From: Eutreptiella sp. 'Long Island Sound 2002'
Taxonomy: Eukaryota; Euglenozoa; Euglenophyceae; Eutreptiales; Eutreptiaceae
Assembly (NCBI GenBank): GCA_964036045.1
Contig: OZ038378.1
Span: 27,055,450 to 27,119,449 of the forward strand
Length of the DNA stretch: 64,000 bases
Direction: 5' to 3'
The notes under the pieces were generated by a model. It made no database searches. It was not told the origin of the DNA and was given only the letters and a program-made list of their open reading frames with translations. Shown here piece after piece: positions 41,422 to 54,137 of this stretch; positions within the stretch are counted from its first letter, which is position 1; every line of letters starts with the position of its first letter. The position numbers were made by a program, and so were the translations under genes.

Positions 41422-44416
41422 TGAAGCGGTACCCAGAACCCGATGGCTAGGTTACGGCATACAACCGGTCTCCGGTCCACTAACCCCATGTACGGAAGGG
41501 AAGACGCCCGTTGACGCCCAGTGCGAGCCCGGCAGGAGCGTGTTCCGTACCGTAAAGCCCCGCATCGGCAACCGATGCGCCGCCAGCGGAGATTTATATA
41601 TCAGAACATCAGGAATCAACAGGGTTTTATTTTCATATTGTTTCCGTCAATTTTTACGCTTCCGTTCTGATATTCACTGTTTTGACAGCTGGCGGTTAGT
41701 TTGCGACGTTAACGTAACCGCCAGTTTACCTGTTATATACAGATATTTTAGCGCAAATTGTGACGAAGACTCTAAAGTCTTCAGGAATTGCATTGATGCA
41801 TCTACAATTTTCACATTGTACACTCGCAACCTTAATCCGAATTTTTCAGGATGTCGAAATCGGATTTTCGACTTCGACATCCCCGCACTTGATTTGACCT
41901 CTTTCGAGTGGACGTACGTGCTTCCCTATGCACGAATCAACTTTCCTTTTGTCTTGCCCTCCATTTGTCTTAAAGATATGGGCAAAACAAAGTTGATTCG
42001 TGAGGCCACTTGTGAAGGTCATATCTCGTGTTGCTTGCGAGGAATAACAATAAAGAAAACGTGGGATGTATTCACAATACTCTCGACGTAATTTAGGAAG
42101 CTTTATACGCCTTGCGTCTCCACACGTGCGCGCTAGCGTAATGGATCATGGTCAAGAGGGTAGAGTTTGCGTTGTAACTCTTTGGCCATGATATTGCGTG
42201 CGTTAAGATAACTTTCGAGTGTAGCGCGCGAGTGTTGGTGTTGCATAGGAACTTTCCTTGAGTTCCTATGAGCGATTGACACAAGGTTATGCCCTTGGAG
42301 GGGCATGACATATCGTGGGGGGAGCTACCTTTTTGGGCAATATGTGGTATGTGCCATGTGTTGTATTGCGTGCCCATTTGGCGGGTTTGGCTAAGAGCGA
42401 TACACCCACCAATGGACCTCATATTGCACGAGGCCCTTCCTTTTACTCAGCACGATCAATTGCAAGCCTAACCTTCGTGGAGGGAAGCTTGTGTGGCGAT
42501 CCCAAAGCGATGCGTTGGGAGCAAGGTGTGTGTTTTGCAATTTTCCATATTTTCATGTGCCCACTTGGGAAGTAGCGCTCGTGACCTTTCAAAGCGCCTC
42601 AAGTGGAGCACATATGTGGAATGGAAGGTCATTGGTGTCCAGTCATTGTGTTTAGAAGGATTGGTCGATTACTCAATCCAGGCCGAAGATATTATAATAT
42701 ATTTGTGCGCCTTTCAAGGCACTTTTGGGTAATTTTTCGCCAATATTGCTGTTTTTTTGCCCGTCATGATGTCAAGTGGCGACCGTGTATCTCAACGTTG
42801 CGCTCAATTGACATCATGACCCACGTATGTTTTGAGGGTACATACTTCGGTGCCCAACATATCTTGGACCCGGCGAATAACTCCTCTTGGGCTTGGCATA
42901 CCGTGGCCGCCATGTTGGCGATTTGGGACTATCCCAAATCATGGGCTCACTTGGCGACCCTGCCATTCCCAAAACCGGAGGAGTTGGGCGACGCCTAAAA
43001 GATATGTTGGACGCATATGACTTGATACCAATCCTATGGCACACTCCGGTCCAAGTCGGGCATGTGCCTCATTTGCCCCAACCATGAGTGTGCGCATTAT
43101 CGGCCATTTTGAGCAATTTTCCACATTTTCTGCCCGCCGTGCACTATGTTCAGCCCACCCGTGCACGCCGGACGCATGGACCAATGGACCATATATGACA
43201 TGGGTGTTATGCATATTGGTCCCCATGGTTCACACACCACGTGGGCGAAGCGGAGCAACCTTCGTTAAGGTGCTAGCCCAAAGGGAGTGTGGGCAATTTT
43301 GCCATTTTGGCATATGTGGACCCGATTGGGATTGTCACCACGCCAAGTGGCATGAAGATCTTTGAGAGCCAAGTGCATGGGAGTCTCAGTTGGACTCCGG
43401 GTGGATCGCGTATGGAATGGCGGATCCGATCTCCAAGCCAGCGTGGAGATATACTATTGGGAGCACCCCCGAATTTTGGCTCATTTCGAGCAGCCAAAAT
43501 GACCCCCTTTTTGGACCCCAATTTCACCCCCCCGTCTGGTCAATTGGCGGCCCCATATCTCTATGCCCATGAGGAGCCCGGACCTAAATTTAAGTTGTAC
43601 ACTCAGATATAAGTCCTAGGTCCTGCCTCCTATCCTGTGAGCCATTGGCCTTGCACCGGCCGAGCGAGCCACGCGTGAGAATGGTGCTAAATTTGGTGAT
43701 TCTGGCATCATGACCGCACTTGACGAACCCGTGGTTCCCTGATGCCGCAACCTCAGAGGGAACCAGGTCGGATGAGGGCTCCAAAGAGTTCGTACTCGAA
43801 GGGCATAGGGTCAGTTGCCTCGTCCCTACCTCTGGCGGGTCCGGACAAGAAGTCAATTTTGGAGATTTTTGAGCTAATTTCAGTTTGGGCTGAAACCGCC
43901 CATTTTCAGCTACCAACTCCTAGGGGATAATGGCGGGGCCATATCTCTGGCTCAGAGAGGAGTTGGGACCTGCCGTTAAGGGAGCATAGGGAGCCATCGT
44001 CGGTTGGCCTTGGAGCTTCTTGGTTTTCAAGAACTCGCCTGTGGCTGGGCGGGACACCCCCCCTTTTGGCAGGGTTTCAGGGTCCGGACTGAGCAGGGCA
44101 TGGGTTGTCTTTGAGCCCCCGCCCCCACCAGCCACTCAGAGGGTCGGACCTGGGATTGGGATACGAGTTGGGACTAAGTGTCTATTGTCCTGTGATGCCC
44201 TTACCCCAGTCCAGTCTTAACCCCATGTGTACATATCCTGATGTGTTGCTGTACATACTTTTGTTCCCTTGTTTCAGAGTGGCAAGGATCCTGAAACGCT
44301 TTGTCACATGACATGAGCGCATTGATGCCCCTGTGAGCGTAGTGCTTTGCCTGCCTGCTCACTTGCGCGTGTCCACCGCAGCGTCCCGTGGCCAGGCCCC
44401 CCACGGGAACGCGTCA
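41422..44416 (+). repeat. A3 5' LTR, complete (2,995 bp)
   Basis: It starts TGAAGCGGTACCCAGAACC and ends GGGAACGCGTCA. The U3 half is of the A2/A4 type (CTAGGTTACGGCATACAACC from about 41444, hairpin 41849-41882). The distal two thirds align with all other A LTRs and hold the 13-bp inverted repeat (42763-42820) and TATA-like stretch (about 42689). Confidence 0.9.
42689..42704 (+). promoter_or_regulatory. Candidate TATA region of the A3 LTR
   Basis: TATTATAATATATTTG corresponds to the A1 site at 7798-7816 and is the most AT-rich conserved patch in this part of the LTR. Promoter function is inferred only. Confidence 0.3.
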
Positions 44417-44795
44417 AAAGCGTTTCACCGCCGCGGGGTTACCCATCCCCCGCGTGCCACTCGGGGCCACCAACCCCGAGCAGCGCAGCGCAGCAGCTCG
44501 CAGCTCGCAGCTCGCAGCGCAGCGCAGCGGCTCGCAGCGCCGCCCGGCAGCAGCGCCCAGACCGTGAAGGAAGTGCAGGGAGCAGAACTCCGTCATCAAC
44601 GAGTTCCCTCGGCCGACCAGCAAGGCCGCACTCCCAGCTACAGCAACCACTTCCACAACCACCGGCCGACCAGCACCGGCCGCACTCCCAGTCCAGTGCT
44701 GCAGCACCCGCCTCAACAAACACCACCAGGACCAGTTCGTTGAGCGGAACGAGTGCACACCAAGGACCTCAAGACCAAGTACGCCCCCCGCTGCC
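44417..44795 (+). other. A3 leader with CGCAG-rich repeat
   Basis: This is a non-coding leader starting AAAGCGTTTCACCGCCG, with no canonical primer-binding site. At 44481-44540 it has a degenerate run of CGCAG/CTCGCAG units, like A2 and unlike A1. It ends at the conserved gag ATG. Confidence 0.6.
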
Positions 44796-47700
44796 ATGGT
44801 AAACTGGCAAGAAGCGGGTAAGACGTGGCCGCGGCCCCACCCCCATGCAGTGCGCCTACTGCATGGGTTGGTTTGGGACCAGCACTACCGCCACGGCCAC
44901 CCCCAGTGCGAAGGCGGCATGCCCGGGAGCTTCGAGCTCCGCACGGACATGAGCCCCGACCGCCTGCAGGCCGTGGAGGACTGGCTGCGGGTGGAAGGGT
45001 TTGCCTTCCGCTTCCAGCAGAGGCGCTGGAGGACCTGAACCCGGCCGGACAGGCCCGGCGAAGGGCTGCGCCCCGACGGGATTGAGGAGGACGAGAACTC
45101 CAACGAGTACCCGTCGGGTGCCTCGATCAACGTCTCCATGTGGGACATGATCGAGAAGAACTTCCCGGAACCGGGGACTGAGCGCAGGCTGCAGGGCAGC
45201 AGCAGCAGCGCATCTCCGGGGAAGGAGAAGCGGTCCGCCGGGGACAGGAAGCGGGACCGGAAGTGGCGGGAGTACCAGGAGTCCCTGGCCGCCGAAGCCG
45301 CCCAAGGCGCCAAGGGCGGAACCCCAGCCCCCAGTCCCCAACGGGCCAATGGCGGTCACCACCCCGGCTCCACCACCCTTGGCGACTTCCTGGAAGTCGC
45401 CAAGCAGACCAAGGCCAAGCCCCGTCAGCTGCACCTGAGGAAGTCAGGCCCCAGCAGCGACGTGGAGTCGGCCCACCGCGGGAGGATGCCGGCCGACCAG
45501 GCCAGCTCCAGCAGCAGCGTCGCTCCCGACCAAAGGGACGTGGCGCGCGCCTGTGAGCGCGCCTGTGGGCTGCCCTGCAACCTTCGGGTTGCCCGGCAAC
45601 GGGCCAAGCAGCACAGCGCTGCCGTGGAGGGTGCCGTCGGCATCGCCGAGCAGGAGGCTGCGGAGTGGGCGCATGGCATGACCATCCACGCCTCTACCGT
45701 GGCGGCCATTGCGGCCGGACTCACGGCCGTAGCCGCCCATGGGGCAGCGACTGCCCAGGTCAACGGTGAGGTGGCCGCAGCCGACGAGGAAGCCCGCCTG
45801 ACGCAGGAGGCCATTGCCTACAAGGAGGCCGAGGTGAAGGCGCTGGAAGAGGCGCTTGCCCAAGAGAGGGCAAAGAAGGAGGCGGAGGAAAGGGCCCACG
45901 CCGAGGCAACGGCTAGGGCCCGGGCGGACGCCGCCAAGAAGGACGCCATCGAGGCCGCGCGACGGAAGGTTGCTGAGGAGAGGGCCAAGACGGAGGCAGA
46001 GTTGGCGGCGTTTGAAGCGGAGAAGGCTCGGCTGCAGCAGGCCCGGGAAGCCGAACCGGCTCGTGCCCGGGAGGAAGCCGAAGGGCGAGCAGCCGCAGCC
46101 ACCGCCGCCGCAATAGAGGAGGCAGCGGCCAAACTCCGCCGCGAGACTCCCCCGAGAGGATCACGAGTGGAGACCCTTCGAAAGCTTTTCGAAGGGGACG
46201 CCTCCTCCAAGATGACGCTGGACGAGGCCGACACGGGCAGCAGTGGGAGCAGTGGCCCCACTGCCCATCGACGGAGGAAGGGCAAGGGGAAGACCCCCGA
46301 GAGGCGGCGGAGGCCAGCGGGTGGACACCCCCACGACAGTGACCCCTTCTTCACCGCCAGCGACGGAGATGAACAAGGCCGCCGACATCGCCGAGTGGCG
46401 GCTTGGACGGGCGGAGGAGGCGGAGACGTCCCCATGGAGCCGGAAGGTGAGGATGAGGATCCCCCTCCTCCCTACCGGAGCTCGGAGTCTTCCGAGACCG
46501 AGACGCCCAGGTGGGGCGACATGGACGAGGATGACGACATGGACTTCGACATCACGAAGAAACGCCCATCCTCGGACCCACCGAGGCGACCCGGCGGAGA
46601 CCCACCGGGACCCCCTGGCGGAGGACCATCAGGACCCCCTGGAAGACGCCCACCAAGTGGACCCCCTGGAGGCGGACCACCGGGCGGAGGAGGACCCCCT
46701 GGACCGGGCGGACCCGGCGGAGGCCCTCCTGGAGGACCCCCTGGGGACCCCGACGACCCACCAGGGGACAGCGACCCGGATGCCACCCGGCGGTGGATTG
46801 TCTACCTCCGCCGGAGGGTCCAGTACCTCGAGCGCGAGGTAGACACGGGCAAGGGCGAGATGACTCGCATCGCCAGGGTCGCCGCGCGCGCACAGAGGGA
46901 GCTGGACATCGCCAAGATCGAGATGGTCAAGAGCGCCGGCGTCGCCACCGCCACCCAAAAGCTGCTGGACATCGCCAGGGGCGAGACCAGGTCGCTGAAC
47001 AAGGTCATCAGCGGCCTGCAGCAGAGGCTGGACGCGCTGGAAGCCCGTGGGAGCGTCGGCAGCGACCACCCAGCCCTGGAGTCTGGCTCATCGGACTGCG
47101 GCTGGGGACCCGGACCAGGTCCAGGCAGAGCCCACGCCCCCGGCGGAGCCCCCAGGAGTCGCACCAGCGCCAGTGCCCCCTCTCTCACCGCCCCCTCTCA
47201 CCACAGCGCGGGCCGCCGCAACGAGCGCGTGCCGCCCGGCAGTGGCAGTGAGGATTGGCGTGATGAGTGGCTCAGTTCGGACTACCACAACCGCCGTGCT
47301 CCACCGCGGACACCGGTACGCCCCCGACGCCCCGCACCAGCCCCGGAGCCAATCCCAATGGCTGGTGGACGTTATGGTGGACTCAGGGATGAGGTCCCCA
47401 GAGGAGACCTGGAGTGGGATGTCGGGATATTGGCGGAGGAGGACCTGGAGGAGTTCAACATCAGCCCGCCGCGTGGTGTACGACGGGAGGCCGCTGAACG
47501 CAGCCGCCGGCGCCGTGATGAGGAGGCATACATGGAAGGGGTACGGCGTGAACACCTGGGTTCAGCGTACATGGAGGAACCGCGGCATAGCCACACGGAT
47601 TCCATGGAAGACATGGACGTGGCGGCTGTGGGTGTCCGTGGGCGAGGCCGATGGGAACCTCGGTCGACCTCGCGGCCGGCGTTCATGGTCTCTAAGGCCG

Positions 47701-49157
47701 GGGATGCCGCCGTGTGGGAAGACTTGAAGGACATCAAGCCCCCCATGTACGATGGCAACCCCCTCAACCTCGACCGCTTCTTGGAGAAGCTGGACGATTG
47801 GGGGGTGACCGTCACTGAAGACATGCATCCCGCGGATGCGGAGAAATATGTCTTCAGACAGTTCAGGTACCGCCTGCCGGAAGTGCTCCAAGAGCTGTAC
47901 TTCGTGGCGACCAAGGAGGGGAAAATCAAGACCCTCAAGGAAGCCAAGAAGTGGCTCAAGGAGGGGGAGCGGGTGGACGCTCCGCAGGTGGCTGCCAAGC
48001 GGTGGAAGTCCATCAAGCTTCAGCATGATGGACGGGAGATCCGCCTACGGGACTGGCGAGACTTCCGAGGGCAATACACCCTCTTCCGCCGCAACGTGGA
48101 GGACTGGAACGAGGGTGACGAGCAGGCTCGCCTGCTCTTTATGCTGCCGGAAGCATGGATCAAGAGGGTCACCAAGGAGGAAGCCAAGAGGGCCAAGTCC
48201 AACCACACGGTCAAGATGATGCTCCCCAAAGAGTATCATACGAACGTGGTGGCTTGGACGAGGAAGAACGTGGCCCGGGATGTCAAACGGCACTCCCTGC
48301 AGAACGCTCTCCTCATCACCGTCTCGGGCGATCGCGAGAAGACCGCGATGTGGCGCCTTGACAAGTGTGACGTGAGCGGCCAGACCATCCGTCTGCAGGC
48401 CATCCCGGCGCGGATGAGCTGCGACGAGATCCCGGAGTGGGTTGGCGAGAAAGTACTCAAGGAGTACCGAAACCTCCACCACACCCGCGGGTTGAGGCCC
48501 GGCGACCGCGACGTCAACTACGTTGGCGAGGGACCTGGCGGGGAAGCTGCCATGGACCCAGCGGGAGCCGATGGCGATGAAGCTCTCGTCGACGGTGACG
48601 AGGACGATGAGCCCGCCGAGGTGGCCGTTTGTGCCTTCGTGGCTCATAACGGCGCGGGGAGCAACCGGGGAAGCTGGAAGCCCCTGCAGCCGGGTTGGAA
48701 GAAGAAGGAGAAGAGGGACCCTCGTCGCATTGGCAGCCCTCCGCTGTCCTTTGGGGAGTTCATACGAGCTCATCCTCAGGGCTGTTTCGTGTGGTATGGG
48801 AGGAAGCAAGGCTTCAACGATGACCACCGAACATGCCCCATCCACCAGGCCGACACGGAGGCCTACAAGAAGGCGCACGGGTCGAAGAAGCGTGCACCCG
48901 CGGATATCAGGGAAGCCAAGGTGGAGGTGGACAAGGACGAGCTCTCCAAGCTGATGTCGCAGGGGACCGAGTTGGCAAAGGAGATCCAGGAGATCAAGAG
49001 GAACTGGGTCCCCAGGTCGGACAACAAGAACAAGGAGAACAACCAGAATGACCAGAACAAGGACAAGGACAAGAAGACTAGAAGGGGAAGGAAGAAGGGC
49101 ATCAACGAGGTTGATGCGGAGGAGAACACCCCTACTTCCACAACCGACGCCCCCTAG
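44796..49157 (+). pseudogene. A3 gag, one nonsense codon and damaged zinc knuckle
   Basis: It starts at MVNWQEAGKTWPR. A TGA at 45036-45038 replaces a Trp codon of A1 and A2; from there the frame is open for over 1,300 codons. The domain order is as in A2: Ala/Glu-rich helix (about 45760-46160), Pro/Gly tract (about 46580-46770), coiled coil, Arg-rich stretch and capsid-like part (from about 47680). The knuckle reads CFVWYGRKQGFNDDHRTC, so the second Cys and the His are lost. The frame ends in TAG (49155-49157) followed by CGG AGC, in frame with pol. Confidence 0.82.
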
Positions 49158-52100
49158 CGGAGCCCCTGCAGCCAAGGGCCCCAGCTAGGGCGGTTGCAGG
49201 ATGGTGTCGTGGGAAGCGCCACACCATCCCAATCGGGAGTCGGTAAGCACAAAGGGACTGCCGCGGGCGGAAGGCCGGGTCCGACACCCGACAGTCGCGG
49301 TGGCGGGGTGAGGGCAAGTGAAGGCACGAACCCTTGCACCCGTCCATCCTTCGCGACTAAGAATGTGTTTGATGTACTTCAAGATCTATCCGAGAGTATC
49401 GGAGGATCACCCGGACCGCAGCTGGACGCTGCAGATGGGCAGCCTGAGCCCATTGTCCACGACCTGCACCAGTCGCTTGTTGAGCTTCTGGAACGGCCGG
49501 AGATCCTGAGCTTGCACGCCGTGCGCCGAGTTGGGCGGGAGCGGCAGTTGCACCTTAAGGTCCGTGCGTTATGCGGGGAAGTGGAAAACGTCTTCGACGT
49601 GTTGGTCAACACGGGAGCACAGGTCAGCTTCGTCAAGGCTGGCATACTTCCACCAGAGTGTTTGACCGACAGTCGGAAACGTGTCAGGCTGGAGGTGGCA
49701 AACGGCCAGTAGATGGTGGGAGGCACGAAGGAAGCGGCCATCGGGCTGCAGTTCGTGAACCACCGTGAGCTGAGCCATCCAGACCTCGGCAAGGAAATCC
49801 TCCTGCAAGGTCGCTTCTACGAGGCCGAGATGGACTGCGACATGATCGTTGGGTACGACTTCATGATGGAGACGGACTCCGGCGTTCTCCCGGCCCAGGC
49901 TTCAATGACCCTGTACCAGGACGACCAGCTCTGGTGGCTTTCGTCACCTGAGCACCATGTGGAATGCCAATGGATCCACCCCGAACGCAATCAGCTCGAA
50001 GTAGCCGCGCTGGACACTGAGCCAACTGGGCCAGCAAACCAGGAGTACGGCGTAATGCCGGAAGTGGCGAGCCGAGTGGTCGCGGACCTGGGAGCTTCGG
50101 ATCTGGCCCTGGATGTGTTCTCTTCAGGAACCTCCGCCCATCTTCGGGTTTGTGAAAAGTACTGGAGCGCCCAGAACTCCGCGTGGAAGAAGCACTGGGG
50201 TCCGCATCAGGGATTGATGTGGATCCATTGCCCCCGTTGGGACATTCCAAGAGCGATAGCGAAGATTCGCAAGGACCGCTCCAAGGCAGTGCTGGTTGTT
50301 CCTATGGGATGCACCGAGGAGGAAAGTACCCGACATTGGGTAGTCTCATTGACCAACATGACCTTAAACAAGGTCGTCCTACCGGCTGAAGAGAGTGTCT
50401 ATCAGGACGCTAAGGGACAGCCCATGCCACCCCAGAGATGGCCAACGGAATTTCACAATGTGGATGGGGGCCTTGATCAGGCCGATACCACGGATTTCGT
50501 GTGTGTCAACCGCATCATAGCAGAGCCATGGCGGCAATGCTTTGCGGTTCCCCCCGTTGACATCGGAGAATCGGAAGACCCCCTCACTGAAGAGGAGTTG
50601 GATCTGGTTCAGGGGTATATGGATCAGCCCTTTCACGACTGGGGAAACCAGCGTGAGGGCAAGGGCCAGGACAGAGCCTGGTGGGAAGTGGACTCGATCG
50701 TCTCTGGTTCCTATGATGGAGATACCTTCGTAAGGAGGGTACTGGACCACCTGTCCAGCCAGGACGAGCCAATCGGGGGTAACCCACCCACCTACGGCGA
50801 TCTATTCCGAGGCAAGACCAGAGATGGCCCTTTGGGCCACCTGGGAAGACCGCCTGAGCCGAAGATGAGCGGGGTCACTACCCCTCAAGTAAGCTCTGTG
50901 GTGCAGGTGCCCGGAAAAGCCAAAGCGGAGTCCGATGATTGCCCCAGGATCCAGGCATTGCGGGCCAGGCTGAAGCAGAAGTATGGGGAAACCTTCTTCA
51001 GCGGAAAGCCTGTGTTTCCCTCACCGGTGCGTTGACCGTATGGCGAGGCCAAGATACGACTGAAGCAGGACCCCCGTGTGTACCGGCACCGGGAGTTTGC
51101 CCTACGGGGCGAGAGGAAGGAGGCCATGGAGAAGATCCTCCGGGACTTCATCGAGAGAGGCTGGTTTTAGCCGTGCCACTCCGAGTGGGCCTCTCCGTGC
51201 TTCGTCGTCCCCAAGAAGGTAGCCGGTGAGTGGCGGCTCGTGGTCGACTACCGCGGCCTAAACGCCCAAACGCAGCACGACAGCTATACGCTGCCCCTCA
51301 TTGAGGACATGCTGCAAAAACAACACCGGCGGAGAATCTTCACGGTGATTGACCTGAAACATGGTTATCATCAGATGCCTCTCGCCGAGGAGTCCCGTGC
51401 CTGCACAGCCATGAGCACACCACTTGGACCTCTCCAGTGGAAGGTGATGCCCATGGGCGTTACCAACGGCAATGCGGCTTTTCAGCGGATGCTGGAGAAC
51501 CTGCTTGAGCCGGTGCGTGACTGCGCGGACCCCTTCGTGGACGACGTGATCATCGCGTCCAGGGACCCCAGTATGAGCTACGAGGAGCTCCTGGAGGCAC
51601 ATGAGAGGGACGTCACTCGAGTGCTGGACCTTCTGGTTCGGCACAAACTCACGGGCAGCAGTGACAAGGCCACCATTGCGGCAAGCGAGGTGGTCTTCGC
51701 TGGCCACGTAGTCCGGAACGGGCAGCGAAAGCCCATACCTGGCAAGGTGGCTGCGATTGAGCACTGGGAAAAGCCCAAGACGGTCTCTGAGCTACGAGCG
51801 TATCTGGGGTTCTGCAACTACTACTCGGGGTATATCCAGATGTATGCCGAGTATGCAGCCCCCATGACGACCATGCTCAAGGGCAACCGAGAGGAGACCA
51901 AAAAGGGGTCCAAGAAGGCTCTGGTCTGGACTGCTGAGTCCGACCGTGCCTTTGAGGGGATGAAGCAGGCGCTGCTATCCGCAGTGGGTCTGCAACTCGT
52001 GGATCCCGACCGAGGGTTCGTCCTGCGCACCGACGCTTCCGACTACGCCGTTGGCGCCGTGTTGGAGCAAGTGCTTGACGATGGGAGGCACGTGCCCGTG

Positions 52101-54137
52101 GCCTTCTGGAGCCGAGTCCTGGCGGAAGGCCAGAGACGGACGTGGACGCCCCGAGAAAAGGAGGCGTATGCCATCGTCATGGCTGTCAGGAAATGGGCTG
52201 GGTACATAGCCCTCCATCCCGTCACCGTCTGCACCGACCATCAGAGTCTGCAGTCGTGGCACAAGGAGCACGTGGACACCCCCTCTGGTCCCGCCTCCCG
52301 ACGGGCAAGATGGCATGAGACCTTGGCCAAGTTCGACCTCACGGTTGTGTATATTCCTGGAAAGGATAACACCGTGCCGGACTGTCTCAGTAGGTGGGCC
52401 TATCCCGCCAGCAAGGGCATGACGGATATCTCTGCCCATGGCGATGAGGCTGAGACCGCTGAAGCCAAGAAGATCATTGAGATGGAGGGCCTGATGGAGG
52501 AGGAGGGTATTAAATGCTTCGTCGTCATGGCTGCGGATGCCCCCCTCGGAACGAGGATGGGCAGAGCGGTCAGAGTACTCGCCCCTGAGGGAGCTGAGTC
52601 CGACAAGCACCTCTTCCCGGAGTCTTGCCTCCAGGACGACTGGACCGACGATTACGCCAAGTCTGAGGCCTTTGCGGCCGAGTATAGGGCTGTGACCGAC
52701 CCTGACGACGGGCAGAAGTGGCCAAAGGGGCTGACTGAGGAAGATGGCAAGCTCTACCGGAATGGTAAGCTGCTAGTACCGGAGTCCCGGGTGCTCGAGC
52801 TTTGTGAAGCTTGGCACCACCACATGCTGCACCCAGGGGTCAAGAAGCAAGCCCTTGACATGCAGCGCCGGTTAGAGATCGACCATATCGGTCTCTACAC
52901 CGCCATCAAGAAGGTCAGGAAGGGTTGCTCGGTCTGTCAGGCCTGCAATCCCGATAACCGGAACGTCAAGGGGGAACCCCAATGGACCCCGGTTCCTGAC
53001 CAGCCCATGGAGAGCGTGGCCATGGACGTCTTCTCCATGCCCGAAGTGCACATTGGCAAGGAGACCTTCGACTGTGTGGTTCTTTGTGTGGATCGCCACA
53101 GTGGCTACGTAGTAGCCGTTCCGGCACGCAAAAAGGGGTTGCTTGCCAAGGAAGTGGCAGTCATGATGATTCGTCATTGGCTGACCGTCTTTGACATCCC
53201 CCGCACCATTTGCAGTGACCGAGGGCCCCAGTTTACTGGTGGCTGGTTCAAGGCTATGTGTTCCCTCATGGGAATACGACATGCCAAGAGCGTCGCCTAT
53301 CTCAGCCGGTCTAACGGCCGTGCTGAAGTGGCTGGACGGCAGCTGTTCGAGAAGCTGCGCAAGATTCACATCACCAATCCACGTCGGAACTGGTTTGAGG
53401 AGATGTGGCCTGCTCTGAAGGCCCATCATGACACATGCACCCCGGGTGGTTTGTCCCCTCACCAGATTCTGTTCGGCAGGGACCCCCTGGGTCGGGGACT
53501 TCCCTTGTCTGGTGATGGCATGGCTATGGACGCCAAGGAATTCTTCGCGCGGCAAGAGGCAACGGCGCGTGACATCCGCCAGCAGCTCGAGAAGGAGCAT
53601 GCTGAGCGTCAGAAGTCCGCCCCGAGCTCAACAGCGCAGAAGTTCAGGGTGGGAGACCCCGTGTGGGTGATCAGACCCCGCCCTATGGGCACCCACCGCA
53701 CCAAGACCTGGTTCACACCCGGAGGGGTGGTCCGCAGGATTGGTGAGGACACCTACCGCATCAAGGTGGGTCACGGACAGTTCCGGGAGCGCCATGAGAG
53801 TCAGCTCCGTGTGCGGGAACCCGACCTCCGTGGCCAGCATGTGTCCCTGAGCTACGCCGCACATGAGGGCGATTCGGACGACGACTATGCTGAGCAGGAC
53901 GACTATACAGTCGAGAAGATCCTTGCTCAGCGTCCGAAAGCCTCGGCACCCGGAGGCCTGGAGTTCAAGGTGCGTTGGCGAGGCTATGGGCCGTCCCACG
54001 ATACCTGGGAACCCGTCTCCTCGCTCGTGCCGCGGGTTAATACTCCCTTCATGGAGTACATCCGCAAGCACAAGACCAAGATCCATGTCTCGGACTTGGC
54101 AGCACTCACCCGGGCGATCGCAGCCAGGGGTGCCTGA
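49158..54137 (+). pseudogene. A3 pol, three nonsense codons and a mutated protease site
   Basis: The same frame continues from the gag stop. The protease loop reads LVNTGAQ (codon 49608-49610), with the catalytic Asp replaced by Asn. Stops: TAG at 49710, TGA at 51033 (identical in position and codon to A1) and TAG at 51168. From 51171 to 54137 the frame is open: RT with FVDDVIIAS near 51534, RNase H (LRTDASDYAVGAVL), integrase (HHCC, then DVFSMPEV, CSDRGPQFTG, NGRAEVAG) and chromodomain (DDYTVEKIL...KVRWRGYG...TWEP) near 53900-54010. The methyltransferase-like segment lies at about 50090-50470 and reads IHCPRW at the catalytic position, as in A2. Confidence 0.87.
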
